Shown here: positions 41,708 to 51,064 of the stretch, piece after piece
Position numbering within the stretch: position 1 is the first letter of the stretch
How the letters are laid out: the number at the start of each line of letters is the position of its first letter
Assembly: GCF_018531465.1 (NCBI RefSeq)
Contig: NZ_JAHDTF010000006.1
Coordinates: 282,845-346,844, forward strand
DNA from: Sphaerisporangium fuscum
GTDB lineage: Bacteria > Actinomycetota > Actinomycetes > Streptosporangiales > Streptosporangiaceae
DNA: 64,000 nt
Direction of reading: 5' to 3'
Position numbers and translations under genes: made by a program
The notes under the pieces: model-generated
What the model was told of the DNA's origin: nothing
Seen by the model: only the letters and a program-made list of their open reading frames with translations
Databases searched by the model: none

Positions 41708-44700
41708 GTGCACGTACCTGTCAATCCCGTGCGAGTCGTCACCGCGGCGGCCCTGTTCGACGGGCACGACGCGGCGATCAACATCATGCGCCGCATCCTG
41801 CAGTCGCAGGGAGCCGAGGTGATCCACCTCGGCCACGACCGCTCGGTGGACGAGGTCGTCACCGCCGCCATCCAGGAGGACGCCCAGGCCGTGGCGATCA
41901 GCTCCTACCAGGGCGGCCACGTGGAGTTCTTCACCTACCTCGTCGACCTGCTGCGCGAGCGCGGGGCCGGTCACGTCAGGGTCTACGGCGGCGGGGGCGG
42001 CGTCATCGTGCCCGAGGAGATCGCCAGGCTCGAGGGCCACGGCGTGAGCAAGATCTTCTCCCCCGAGGACGGCCAGCGCCTCGGCCTGGCCGGCATGATC
42101 AACACGATCATCGAGACCTGCGACACCGACCTCACCGAGGGCGCCGAGCCGCCGTCGGTCCTCGGCGGCGACCACAGGGCCGTGGCCAGGGCCATCACGT
42201 TCGTGGAGACCGGCCGGGCGGACGGGGCGTACGTCGAGCGGCTGCGCGCGGCGGCGGCCGAGCGCCAGGTGCCCGTGCTCGGCATCACCGGCACCGGCGG
42301 CTCCGGCAAGTCCTCGCTCACCGACGAACTGATCCGCAGGCTGCGCGTCGACTACGAGGACAAGCTGCGCGTGGCCGTGATCGCCGTGGACCCGACGCGG
42401 CGCAGGGGCGGCGGCGCGCTGCTCGGTGACCGGATCCGGATGAACAGCCTGGGCGGCGACCAGGTGTTCTTCCGCTCGCTCGCCACCCGCGGGTCGCACG
42501 AGCTCCCCGAGCACCTCACCGACGTGATCGCGGTCTGCAAGGCCGCCGGGAACGACCTGGTGATCGTGGAGACGCCCGGCATCGGGCAGGGCGACGCCGC
42601 GATCGTCCCCTTCAGCGACGTCTCCCTCTATGTCATGACACCGGAGTTCGGCGCGAGCTCCCAGCTCGAGAAGATCGACATGCTCGACTTCGCCGACGTG
42701 GTGGCCATCAACAAGTTCGACCGGCGCGGCGCCGAGGACGCGCTGCGCGACGTGCGGCGGCAGCTGGTGCGCAACCGGGAGGCGTTCGGCGCCGCACCCC
42801 AGGACATGCCGGTGTACGGCACGGTGGCCTCGCGGTTCAACGACGACGGCGTCACCGGGCTGTACCACGGGCTGCGCGAGCTGCTCGGCCGCAAGGGCCT
42901 TCCCGAGAGCCCGGGCATCCTGCCGCGGACCGACGCCAGGACCTCGGCGCTCGGCTCGGCCATCGTGCCGCCCGCCCGCGTACGGTACCTGGCCGAGATC
43001 GCCGAGACCGTGCGGGAGTACCACCGGGAGACCGAGCGCCAGGCGGGCGCGGCGCGGCGGCGCCAGCAGCTCACCGAGGTGGCCGAGCTGGTGAGCGCCG
43101 AGGGCGGCGACACCGCGTCCCTCGACACCCTGCGCGAGCGCGCCGAGGCGGAGCTGCCGGAGGACGCCAGGGCCCTGCTCTCGGACTGGCCGCGCACCGT
43201 CGCGGCCTACTCCGCCGACGAGCTGGTGGTGAAGGTGCGCGACAAGGAGCTGCGCACGCCGCTGTGGCGCACCACCCTGTCGGGCAGCCGGGTGCCGCGC
43301 GTGGCGCTGCCGAGGTACACCGACCACGGCGAGCTGCTGCGGTTCCTGCGCTCGGAGAACCTGCCGGGACGCTTCCCCTTCACCGCCGGCGTCTTCCCGT
43401 TCAAGCGGGACGACGAGGACCCGACGCGGATGTTCGCCGGCGAGGGCGACCCGTTCCGCACCAACCGCCGCTTCAAGATGCTGTCGGACGGCCAGCCCGC
43501 CGTGCGCCTGTCGACGGCGTTCGACTCGGTCACGCTGTACGGCAACGACCCGGCCGAGCGGCCCGACGTGTACGGCAAGGTCGGCACGTCGGGGGTGTCG
43601 ATCGCCACGCTGGACGACATGAAGGCGCTGTACGACGGCTTCGACCTCGGCTCGCCGAACACCTCGGTGTCGATGACCATCAACGGCCCGGCGCCGACGA
43701 TCCTGGCGTTCTTCCTGCACACCGCCGTGGACCAGGCCCTTTCGCGCTTCCAGGCCGACAACGGCCGCGAGCCGACGCCCGAGGAGGCCGAGCGGCTGCG
43801 GGCCGCCACGCTCGCCACCGTGCGCGGGACCGTGCAGGCCGACATCCTCAAGGAGGACCAGGGCCAGAACACCTGCATCTTCTCCACCGACTTCTCCCTG
43901 CGGATGATGGCGGACGTGCAGGAGTGGTTCATCGCCAACAAGGTGCGCAACTTCTACTCGGTGTCGATCTCCGGCTACCACATCGCCGAGGCGGGGGCCA
44001 ACCCGATCAGCCAGCTGGCGTTCACGCTGGCCAACGGCTTCACCTACGTCGAGGCGTACCTGGCGCGGGGCATGAAGATCGACGACTTCGCGCCGAGCCT
44101 GTCGTTCTTCTTCTCCAACGGCATGGATCCGGAGTACAGCGTGCTCGGCCGGGTGGCCCGCCGCATCTGGGCCGTCGCCATGCGGGAGCGGTACGGCGCG
44201 AACGAGCGGTCGCAGAAGCTCAAGTACCACATCCAGACCTCCGGCCGGTCGCTGCACGCGCAGGAGATGAACTTCAACGACATCCGCACCACGCTGCAGG
44301 CCCTCATCGCGATCTACGACAACTGCAACAGCCTGCACACCAACGCCTACGACGAGGCCGTCACCACCCCCAGCGCCGAGTCGGTGCGCCGTGCCATGGC
44401 CATCCAGATGATCATCAACCGGGAGTGGGGCCTGGCGAAGAACGAGAACCCCCTGCAGGGCTCGTTCATCGTCGAGGACCTCACCGACCTGGTCGAGGAG
44501 GCGGTGCTGGCCGAGTTCGAGCGGCTGTCGGACCGCGGCGGCGTGCTCGGCGCGATGGAGACCGGCTACCAGCGCGGCCGCATCCAGGACGAGTCGATGC
44601 TGTACGAGCAGCGCAAGCACGACGGGTCGCTGCCGATCATCGGGGTCAACACCTTCCGCAATCCGGAGGGGGACGTCCAGCACGGCACGCTGGAACTGGC

Positions 44701-44923
44701 CCGCGGCACCGAGGAGGAGAAGCGCGGCCAGCTCGAACGGCTGCGCGCGTTCCAGCAGCGGCACGCGTCCGAGGCGCCGGAGGCCCTGCGGCGGCTGCGC
44801 GAGGCGGCGATGTCCGACCGGAACGCCTTCGCCGCGCTGATGGACGCCGCCCGGGTCTGCTCCCTGGGCCAGATCACCGAGACCCTGTTCGAGGCCGGGG
44901 GCCAGTACCGCCGCAACCTCTGA
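41708..44923 (+). CDS. icmF: Fused isobutyryl-CoA mutase with G-protein chaperone
   Basis: A 1071-residue coenzyme B12 enzyme interconverting isobutyryl-CoA and n-butyryl-CoA. Order: B12-binding domain (residues 1-145; FDGHDAAIN with His20), MeaB/MeaI-type GTPase (P-loop GITGTGGSGKSSL from Gly192, Lys201), linker, then the mutase TIM barrel (about 520-1071; RPDVYGKVGTSGVSIATLDD, NTSVSMTINGPAPTILAFFL, QISGYHIAEAGA-like SISGYHIAEAGA). Full length, no truncation. GTG 41708 has GGAGGAG six bases upstream; the frame before it is not supported. Feeds branched-chain amino-acid carbon into butyryl-CoA. Strong terminator follows. Confidence 0.95.
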   Translation: MHVPVNPVRVVTAAALFDGHDAAINIMRRILQSQGAEVIHLGHDRSVDEVVTAAIQEDAQAVAISSYQGGHVEFFTYLVDLLRERGAGHVRVYGGGGGVIVPEEIARLEGHGVSKIFSPEDGQRLGLAGMINTIIETCDTDLTEGAEPPSVLGGDHRAVARAITFVETGRADGAYVERLRAAAAERQVPVLGITGTGGSGKSSLTDELIRRLRVDYEDKLRVAVIAVDPTRRRGGGALLGDRIRMNSLGGDQVFFRSLATRGSHELPEHLTDVIAVCKAAGNDLVIVETPGIGQGDAAIVPFSDVSLYVMTPEFGASSQLEKIDMLDFADVVAINKFDRRGAEDALRDVRRQLVRNREAFGAAPQDMPVYGTVASRFNDDGVTGLYHGLRELLGRKGLPESPGILPRTDARTSALGSAIVPPARVRYLAEIAETVREYHRETERQAGAARRRQQLTEVAELVSAEGGDTASLDTLRERAEAELPEDARALLSDWPRTVAAYSADELVVKVRDKELRTPLWRTTLSGSRVPRVALPRYTDHGELLRFLRSENLPGRFPFTAGVFPFKRDDEDPTRMFAGEGDPFRTNRRFKMLSDGQPAVRLSTAFDSVTLYGNDPAERPDVYGKVGTSGVSIATLDDMKALYDGFDLGSPNTSVSMTINGPAPTILAFFLHTAVDQALSRFQADNGREPTPEEAERLRAATLATVRGTVQADILKEDQGQNTCIFSTDFSLRMMADVQEWFIANKVRNFYSVSISGYHIAEAGANPISQLAFTLANGFTYVEAYLARGMKIDDFAPSLSFFFSNGMDPEYSVLGRVARRIWAVAMRERYGANERSQKLKYHIQTSGRSLHAQEMNFNDIRTTLQALIAIYDNCNSLHTNAYDEAVTTPSAESVRRAMAIQMIINREWGLAKNENPLQGSFIVEDLTDLVEEAVLAEFERLSDRGGVLGAMETGYQRGRIQDESMLYEQRKHDGSLPIIGVNTFRNPEGDVQHGTLELARGTEEEKRGQLERLRAFQQRHASEAPEALRRLREAAMSDRNAFAALMDAARVCSLGQITETLFEAGGQYRRNL

Positions 44924-44932
44924 CCGCGGACG

Positions 44933-44972
44933 ACGGAAACGGACCCCGGCAGGCGCCGGGGTCCGTTTCCGT
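44933..44972. terminator. 18-bp perfect hairpin between icmF and DUF1206 genes
   Basis: Arms 44933-44950 (ACGGAAACGGACCCCGGC) and 44955-44972 are exact complements with a 4-base AGGC loop, in the 66-base gap between convergent genes. It should terminate from both sides. Confidence 0.85.
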
Positions 44973-44989
44973 GCAAGGGGAGGTGAAGG

Positions 44990-45811
44990 TCAGGTCCTGC
45001 GCCAGCGGGCCTCGCAGACGCAGTAGACGCCGAAGAGCACCAGCCCGAGGGCGACCACGGCGAGCACCCAGGGGCCGAAGGGCATGCCGGCGAACGAGCG
45101 GAGCGTGGAGTCGATCCCCTTGGCCTTGTCCGGGTCGTAGGTGATGGCCGCGTGCAGGAAGAAGACGCCGGCCGCCACGGCGATCACGCCGCGCGCGCTG
45201 TAGCCCACCATGCCGAGCTTCTCGACCACGCCGCGCACGCGCGGGGACATCTCGCCGGTGCGCAGGTTCTTGCGGAACTTCCTGGTCACCCCCTCGTAGA
45301 CCCAGAAGGCGCCCAGGGCCATGATGCCGAGGCCGACAGCGCCGACGATCAGCTGGCCGCCCGGCCAGTCCATGACGGTGGCGGTGAGGTCCTTGGACTT
45401 CTGGTCGCTCGACTGCCCGGTGCTGCCGCGCAGCAGGAAGCTGAGGACGGTGCCGACGACCAGGGCGTACACGACGGTGCGCGAGGCCGCCTCCACCCGG
45501 TCCTTGACCTCGAGGCCGCCGAACAGCGCCTCCGACAGCTGCCACAGGGCCAGCCCGGTGAAGCCTATGGCGAGCAGCCACAGCACGACGGTGCCGAAGG
45601 GCTGCTCGGCCACCATCCGCACGGCGCCTGTCTTGTCCGCTTCCTTTCCGCTACCGCCGAAGGCGATCTGCAGCGCCAGGATGCCGATGAGGGCGTACAG
45701 GACGCCCCGGCACGCCATCCCGAACCGGGCCAGCCGGTCGAATGCCCGGCTGCGTGTCGCTTGCCGCGCGACTCCCCGCGCGTGGTGACCGGCTGAGGCC
45801 ACGGAGCTCAT
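44990..45811 (-). CDS. DUF1206 family polytopic membrane protein
   Basis: A 273-residue protein with six hydrophobic helices arranged as three similar pairs (LARFGMACRGVLYALIGILA, LWLLAIGFTGLALWQLSEAL, VYALVVGTVLSFLLRG, and so on to YSARGVIAVAAGVFFLHAAI and WVLAVVALGLVLFGVYCVCE). The R-G-V-xx-A repeat starts are typical of DUF1206. Function unknown. ATG 45811 follows GGAGAGGGACC. Convergent with icmF. Confidence 0.88.
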   Translation of the reverse strand: MSSVASAGHHARGVARQATRSRAFDRLARFGMACRGVLYALIGILALQIAFGGSGKEADKTGAVRMVAEQPFGTVVLWLLAIGFTGLALWQLSEALFGGLEVKDRVEAASRTVVYALVVGTVLSFLLRGSTGQSSDQKSKDLTATVMDWPGGQLIVGAVGLGIMALGAFWVYEGVTRKFRKNLRTGEMSPRVRGVVEKLGMVGYSARGVIAVAAGVFFLHAAITYDPDKAKGIDSTLRSFAGMPFGPWVLAVVALGLVLFGVYCVCEARWRRT

Positions 45812-45970
45812 GGTCCCTCTCCTTTCGGTACGCCTTCCCCTCTGCACTTCTGGGCGGAAGATAAACTCCCGTCTCTTCATCGGATCTCCAGTCGACCACC
45901 GGTTTGAACGGCCGTGATTCCTGAGGCGGGGCTTCGCGTGGCGGGCCGGCATGGCGGGGATGAAGGCGGC

Positions 45971-46720
45971 ATGAGGGTACTGATCACCACGCGGCGCCGG
46001 CCGCGGACCGGGGGCGGGCGCACGGCCTGGGAGGGGGTGCCGGGCCTGCCCCGGGTGCTGCTGGTCCCCGCAGCGCTCGGCCTGGCGGTGCTGGTGCTGC
46101 CCCTCGCCTGGCCGGCGGCGGTGGCTCCGTGGACGGTCCTCGGCGCCCGGCCGGCCGACCCGCGCGTCGCCGACTCCCTCCGGCTCGCGGTGGGGGCGGC
46201 CACGGCCGCCACCGTGTGCTGCCTGCTGTCCGGCCTGCCGCTGGCCTGGGCGCTGGCCCGCGCGTCCTTTCCCGGCACGGCGGTGGTCCGGGTCCTGGTC
46301 GCATTGCCGCTGGTCGCGTCGCCGGTCGTCCTGCTGCGGGCGCTCGGCCCCGAGGAGCCGCCCGGCGGGCGGCTCGTGCCGGCCGCCGCGTTCGCCGCGA
46401 TGCCGTTCCTCGTCCTCACCGTCGAGGGCGTGCTGCGCGCCCGCGGGCCACGCCTGGAGGAGGCGGCGGTCCTGCTGGGCGCCTCCAGGTGGAGGACCAT
46501 GCGCCTGGTGACGCTGCCGCTCGCCTGGCCGGGGATCGCGGCGGGAACGGCCCTCTGCTGGGCCCGGGCACTGGCCGAGTCCGGGGCGGCGGTCGCACTC
46601 GCGGCGAGCACCCCGCCCGCCGCCCTCCGGCAGGCCGCCGTCGTGCTCGGCCTGGTGCCGCTGCCGGTCGCCGTCGCCGTCGTGGCGTGCCTGCGCGGCC
46701 GGGTGCTGGACCACCGATGA
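45971..46720 (+). CDS. modB: ModB-like ABC permease (shortened)
   Basis: A 249-residue inner-membrane permease resembling the molybdate/thiosulfate group. The EAA loop is LEEAAVLLGASRWRTMRLVT with LPLAWPGIAAG, followed by ALCWARALAESGAAVALA (usual: ARALGEFGA). The middle (LPLVASPVVLLRALGPEEPP) is shorter than normal, missing part of the helix that follows in ModB. ATG 45971 has GAAGG upstream. Its stop overlaps the ATPase start. No ModA gene flanks it. Function uncertain. Confidence 0.7.
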   Translation: MRVLITTRRRPRTGGGRTAWEGVPGLPRVLLVPAALGLAVLVLPLAWPAAVAPWTVLGARPADPRVADSLRLAVGAATAATVCCLLSGLPLAWALARASFPGTAVVRVLVALPLVASPVVLLRALGPEEPPGGRLVPAAAFAAMPFLVLTVEGVLRARGPRLEEAAVLLGASRWRTMRLVTLPLAWPGIAAGTALCWARALAESGAAVALAASTPPAALRQAAVVLGLVPLPVAVAVVACLRGRVLDHR

Positions 46721-47784
46721 TCGACGCCCACCTGGTGGCCGAGCGTCCGCCCTTCCGGCTCGACCTCAGGATCCGCCTGGCCGCCGGGGAGGTGGTCGCC
46801 GTGACCGGGCCGCCGGGGGCCGGCAAGACCACCGCCCTGAGGGTCCTCGCCGGCCTCACCCCGCCCGGCGGCGGCCACATCGTCCTGGACGGGGCCGCCG
46901 TCCACGCGCGGCCGCCGGGGGTGCGTCCCGTCGGCATGCTGTCCCCGGAGCACCTGTTGTTCCCGCACCTGAGCGCGCTCGGGAACGTCGCCTTCGGGCC
47001 GCGATGCCGGGGGGCGAGCCGCGCCGAGGCCCGCCGGGCCGCGGCCCTGTGGCTGCGGCGGCTGGGGCTGGGCGGGCGGCTGCGCGCACGGCCCCGCGAG
47101 CTGACCCCCGGGGAGGCGCGGCTGGTCGCGCTCGCCCGCACGCTCGCCGTACGGCCCCGGGTGCTGCTGCTCGACGAGCCGCTGGCCGCTCTGGACGCCG
47201 GCGCGCGCCTGACGGTCCGCGCCGCGCTGCGGGCGCAGCTGGGCGTGTTCGACGGCGGGTGCGTCCTCGTCACCGGCGATCCGCTGGATCTGGCGCTCGC
47301 CGACCGGGTCCTCGTCGTCGAGGGGGGCGCGCTGGTCCAGGAGGGGACTCCCGCCGAGGTGGCGTGCCGCCCGCGCACCGGCTTCGCCGCCCGGCTGGCG
47401 GGGCTGAACCTGTGCCGGGGCGACGGGCGCGGCCGGGAGGTGTCGGTCGGCCCGGCGGGCGGGCCGGTGCTCGGCGTGGCCGACGAGGCCAAGGGGCCGG
47501 TGTACGTCGCGTTCCCGCCGTCGGCCGTCACGCTGCGCCCGCGGCCGCCGGACGCGGCCGCGGGCCGGTGGGAGGCGGTGGTCGCGGGGGTCGAGCCGCA
47601 CGGCGACCAGGTGCGGGTCCGTCTCGCCGGGCCGATCGCCGCGGCGGCCGACCTCGCACCGCCGGCCGCCGTGGAGCTGGGTCTGTCCCCCGGCCTGCGG
47701 GTGTGGGCCGTCACCGACGCCGCCCGGACCCGTGCCTACCCCCTGGACGACACCCAGCCGGACATCCCCGCCTTCTGGGATTAG
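46717..47784 (+). CDS. modC: ModC-like ABC ATPase with eroded motifs
   Basis: A 355-residue ATPase plus C-terminal Mop-like domain. Walker A (GPPGAGKTT, Lys37) and Walker B (VLLLDEP, Glu154) are intact. Three other elements have changed: the Q-loop Gln is Pro77 (VGMLSPEHLLFPHLS), the signature reads LTPGE (129-133) instead of LSGGQ/E, and the switch His is Gly187 (VTGDP). Residues about 285-355 look like a Mop ligand domain. ATG 46717 overlaps modB by four bases. Either a non-hydrolysing regulator-like subunit or a decaying transporter. Confidence 0.75.
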   Translation: MIDAHLVAERPPFRLDLRIRLAAGEVVAVTGPPGAGKTTALRVLAGLTPPGGGHIVLDGAAVHARPPGVRPVGMLSPEHLLFPHLSALGNVAFGPRCRGASRAEARRAAALWLRRLGLGGRLRARPRELTPGEARLVALARTLAVRPRVLLLDEPLAALDAGARLTVRAALRAQLGVFDGGCVLVTGDPLDLALADRVLVVEGGALVQEGTPAEVACRPRTGFAARLAGLNLCRGDGRGREVSVGPAGGPVLGVADEAKGPVYVAFPPSAVTLRPRPPDAAAGRWEAVVAGVEPHGDQVRVRLAGPIAAAADLAPPAAVELGLSPGLRVWAVTDAARTRAYPLDDTQPDIPAFWD

Positions 47785-47807
47785 ACGGGCCGCGGCCGTC
47801 CGTGGCA

Positions 47808-47821
47808 TTACCCAAAGGTAA
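47808..47821. promoter_or_regulatory. Inverted repeat TTACC-CAAA-GGTAA
   Basis: A perfect 5-base inverted repeat lies between modC and the small coiled protein gene. It could be a regulatory site; no promoter box is certain. Confidence 0.3.
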
Positions 47822-47952
47822 CGTTAGCCTTATCGGGGGTCCGTGCTTGCCCGGCCTCTGTGCGGGCAGAGGTAAGGACGCGGGGATCTCTCCGGAGATC
47901 CCTCGCACTCCTCCACACCGCCGCTGACCATCATGGAAGGGAGCGGGCGCCG

Positions 47953-48111
47953 ATGCCGAGGCAGATCGCCACCGGATACCAGCCCCCAAGCCCGATCGAC
48001 CTCGAGGCCCGGGTGCACAGCCTCGAACTCCAGGTGGCCTATCTCACCGAGGCCGTGCAGTCCCTCACGGGAAGCACCGCCGAGGCCGGGGCGGGCCGCC
48101 CCGGCGACTGA
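47953..48111 (+). CDS. Small coiled-coil protein, 52 aa
   Basis: ATG 47953 (after GGAAGGGAGCGG) opens a 52-residue frame: a Pro-rich start (PRQIATGYQPPSPIDLE) and a short heptad helix (ARVHSLELQVAYLTEAVQSL). It is 78 bases upstream of a histidine kinase gene on the same strand, so it could be an accessory. Not recognised. Confidence 0.5.
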   Translation: MPRQIATGYQPPSPIDLEARVHSLELQVAYLTEAVQSLTGSTAEAGAGRPGD

Positions 48112-48189
48112 TCGGTCCTCCCCCGCCTTCGCCCCCCGCTGAACACTCCGAAGACCCGTATGGTCGACTGGTCCTAGGGGTGCGAGAGG

Positions 48190-49575
48190 GTGCGTGTGCG
48201 TCACCGATGGTCGGTCAGAACCCGCGTCACGCTGTTCGCAGGCGTGGTCGCTGCTCTGCTGTCCACGCTGGTCGCCACCATCCTCATGGTGGCGGTCAAC
48301 CGTATCGCCACCGAGTACGTCAGCGACGAGGTGACCGCGGCGGGGGACCGCGTGGCCGGCGAACTGATACGAGGCTACCGGCCCAACCCCCTTTCGGCCG
48401 GGCCCATCGAGTTCATCCAGATCGTCGACCCCAGCCGCAGGGTCGTGGCGGCCACGTATCGCCTCCAGAGCAAGCCGCCGATCGCGGACTTCACCCCTGC
48501 CGCCGGCAAGACCATCGCCTCGAGGGTGGTGTGCGGCGGGACCTTTCCCGACGACGAGTGCTACATCGTCGTGGGGCAGCGGGCCTACGTCATGGGGCAG
48601 GACTGGATGGTCTACGCCGCCGCGCCCCAGGTGCCCCCGCTCGTGCATCCCACGCTGGCGGCGCTGGTGATCGGCGGCACCGTCTTCCTGACCGCCGCCA
48701 TCACCTACGGCGCCTACCGCCTGCTCTCCCGGGCGCTGAACCCGGTGAACGCCATCCGGGCGGAGCTGGACGAGATCAACGCCAGCTGCCCCGACCGCCG
48801 GGTGCCCGTGCCCCCCGCCCGGGACGAGATCCAGGAGCTCGCCGAGAGCGTGAACCACACCCTCGACCGGCTGCAGGCCGCCATGGAGCAGCAGCGCCAG
48901 TTCGCCTCCGACGCCTCCCACGACCTGCGCAGCCCCATCACGGCCATGCGGGCGGAGGTCGAGGACGCCCTGCTCGCCCCCGAGGAGACCAACATCAGCG
49001 TGATGGGCGACTCCCTGCTGGAGAGCCTGGACCGGCTGCAGGCCATCGTGTCCGACCTGCTGATCGTCGCCCGGCTGGACGCCGGGACGCCGGGCGAGAG
49101 GGAACGCGTCGACCTGTCGGCGCTGATCAACTCCGAGCTGAACCGGCGCCACTCGAGATTGACGATCAAGCGGGACCTGCAGCCGGGCGTCGTGGTGATG
49201 GGTGACCGGCTGCGGCTGGCCCGGCTGTTCACCAACCTGATGGACAACGCCGAGCGGCACGCCGAGCAGTCCATCTCGGTGACGGTGCGCAGCGAGCCCC
49301 CGAACAGGCGCTTCCGTACCGGGGTCATCGTCCTGGAGGTGCAGGACGACGGGCCGGGCATCGAGCCCGACAAGCGCGAGGCGGTCTTCCAGCGATTCAC
49401 CCGGCTCGACGCGGCGCGCAGCAAGGACGCCGGGGGCACCGGCCTGGGCCTGCCGATCGCGCGCCAGATCGCCCAGGCCACCGGCGGGACCCTGACGATC
49501 GAGCCGAGCGACAAGGGCGCCCGCTTCGTCCTGTGCCTTCCGCTGGCCCTTCCCTCCGAGGAGGACGAGGACTGA
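48190..49575 (+). CDS. Membrane sensor histidine kinase, orphan
   Basis: A 461-residue kinase. Helix 1 (VTLFAGVVAALLSTLVATIL) and helix 2 (TLAALVIGGTVFLTAAITYG) bound an extracellular sensor of about 120 residues with two Cys (VVCGGTFPDDECY). HAMP-like linker, HisKA with phospho-His in ASDASHDLRSPITAM, then HATPase_c N, G1 and G2 boxes (NLMDNAERHA, DDGPGIEP, GGTGLGLPIA). Start GTG/ATG around 48190 (M-R-V-R-H). No adjacent response regulator; the OmpR-type one at 57302 has its own kinase. Confidence 0.9.
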   Translation: MRVRHRWSVRTRVTLFAGVVAALLSTLVATILMVAVNRIATEYVSDEVTAAGDRVAGELIRGYRPNPLSAGPIEFIQIVDPSRRVVAATYRLQSKPPIADFTPAAGKTIASRVVCGGTFPDDECYIVVGQRAYVMGQDWMVYAAAPQVPPLVHPTLAALVIGGTVFLTAAITYGAYRLLSRALNPVNAIRAELDEINASCPDRRVPVPPARDEIQELAESVNHTLDRLQAAMEQQRQFASDASHDLRSPITAMRAEVEDALLAPEETNISVMGDSLLESLDRLQAIVSDLLIVARLDAGTPGERERVDLSALINSELNRRHSRLTIKRDLQPGVVVMGDRLRLARLFTNLMDNAERHAEQSISVTVRSEPPNRRFRTGVIVLEVQDDGPGIEPDKREAVFQRFTRLDAARSKDAGGTGLGLPIARQIAQATGGTLTIEPSDKGARFVLCLPLALPSEEDED

Positions 49576-49578
49576 GCC

Positions 49579-50919
49579 TCACCCGCGGCGCAGCGCCGAG
49601 GCCGGCACGGGTATGGCGGGGAAGGGGTTGTCGGGGAGCAGGATGAGCCGCCGCGGGTCGGCCGAGCGGCCGGTGGCGTCCAGGTGGAGCAGCGCCGCCC
49701 CGATGCCCGCCGCGCCCACCATGTAGCCCGTGTCGGCGGTGACCTCCCAGGGGCGCAGCCGCCGGTAGGCCTGGTACCAGCGGTAGCCGGCGTGGTCGTG
49801 CCCGGTGGCGCGGCTGACGAGGTTCTCGCCGAGGGAGCGGGCGAACCGGAGGTACCGCTCCTCTCCGGTGGCGGCCCAGAGCCCGACGAACAGCTCCAGC
49901 AGGCCCGCCGCGCCGCAGCACTGGCAGGCGACGTTCCAGAAACCGGGGGTCTGGCGGTGCGGCACGCCGCTGCACATGATGCCGTCGGCGAGCCGCGCGA
50001 CCCAGTCGAGCTCGCCCCGGTCGCCGGTCACCCGGTAGAGCTCGTAGAACATGCGGGCCACGCCGGCCGACCCCGAGCACAGCCCGAGGTAGTGCAGTCC
50101 TCTGCCCTGCGGGACGTGGTGGGGGACGAAGGCGTGCCTGTCGGTCACGGTGCTCACGGTGCGGACGAAGTCGGCTCCCCTGCGGGCCGCCTCCAGGAAC
50201 CGCTTGTCGCCGGTCACGCCGTACAGGCGGGCGAGCAGGAAGGCCGTGCCCGCCGTGCCGGACAGGAAGCCGGGCGTGACGGCGTCCACGGGCAGGTCGG
50301 CGCAGCCTTCCTCTCCGAATCTGTGGCCGGGCACGACCAGCCCGGCGATGCGTTCGCCGGCCTCGACGGCCACTTCCTCGTAGGCCGAGACGCCGAGGAT
50401 GCCGGCCGCGTGCAGCAGCCCGAGGATGATGCCGCCGTCACCGCGCTGGGCGGGGTCGCCGGTCCAGCCGACGCCGTCGCCGTTCCTGCGCAGGCTGCGG
50501 ACGACGCGGTCGGCCCCCGCCCGCGCGGCGACCGAGAAGCTCTCCTCGCCGGTGGCCCAACCGGCCTCCGCCAGCGCGAAGACCATGCCGGTGAGGCCGT
50601 GGTACAGCGACAGGTCGGGCTCGTCCTCCCAGGTGGCCGCGAGGTAGCGGGCGCCCTGCCGGGCGTCGTCGAGGTAGGCCTCGTGGCCGGTCGCGGCGGC
50701 GAGCTCCAGGAAGAACAGCACGATGCCGGCGACCCCCGCGTACAGGGAGCCGGGCTGGCCGGATCTCGCCGAGGGCCGCCGGGGATCGGGGTTGGCGCGC
50801 CAGTGGCGCCCGCGGCCGTCGTCGACGGCGGCGGATCGGATCCAGCGTCCGGCCATGACGGCCGCGCTGAAGGGTGTCTCGGCGCGCGGCCACGACGGGC
50901 CGCTCCGGTCCGGGCTCAT
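49579..50919 (-). CDS. LanC-like (lanthionine synthetase C family) protein, orphan
   Basis: A 446-residue alpha/alpha-barrel protein with GTAG-like repeats: SLYAGVAGIVLFFLEL, SLYHGLTGMVFALAEA, GFLSGTAGTAFLLARL, GLCSGSAGVARMFYEL, CQCCGAAGLLELF, MVGAAGIGAALL. LanC zinc ligands are two Cys and a His (often CHG); here GLCSG and CQCCG supply cysteines but the His is absent at that position. No lanthipeptide precursor, dehydratase or kinase-cyclase is nearby. The role is unknown; it may be a LanC-type structural protein rather than a cyclase. Confidence 0.8.
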   Translation of the reverse strand: MSPDRSGPSWPRAETPFSAAVMAGRWIRSAAVDDGRGRHWRANPDPRRPSARSGQPGSLYAGVAGIVLFFLELAAATGHEAYLDDARQGARYLAATWEDEPDLSLYHGLTGMVFALAEAGWATGEESFSVAARAGADRVVRSLRRNGDGVGWTGDPAQRGDGGIILGLLHAAGILGVSAYEEVAVEAGERIAGLVVPGHRFGEEGCADLPVDAVTPGFLSGTAGTAFLLARLYGVTGDKRFLEAARRGADFVRTVSTVTDRHAFVPHHVPQGRGLHYLGLCSGSAGVARMFYELYRVTGDRGELDWVARLADGIMCSGVPHRQTPGFWNVACQCCGAAGLLELFVGLWAATGEERYLRFARSLGENLVSRATGHDHAGYRWYQAYRRLRPWEVTADTGYMVGAAGIGAALLHLDATGRSADPRRLILLPDNPFPAIPVPASALRRG

Positions 50920-51064
50920 CTCGCCTCCTCTACGCGATCCCCAGCATACCTATCAATTTGGTAGGAAAACTAGGCAATCGGTCGGCATCCGGTCATGGTT
51001 CGCCACCGACCCCTTCATCGGCCGCATCAGAACAATCTCACAGACCGCGCCCGGGCGGGCGGTT

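Noticed and set aside
41660..44764. 1034-codon frame antisense to icmF
   Set aside because: Product is repetitive VDLGHQ-type sequence; icmF motifs are unambiguous.
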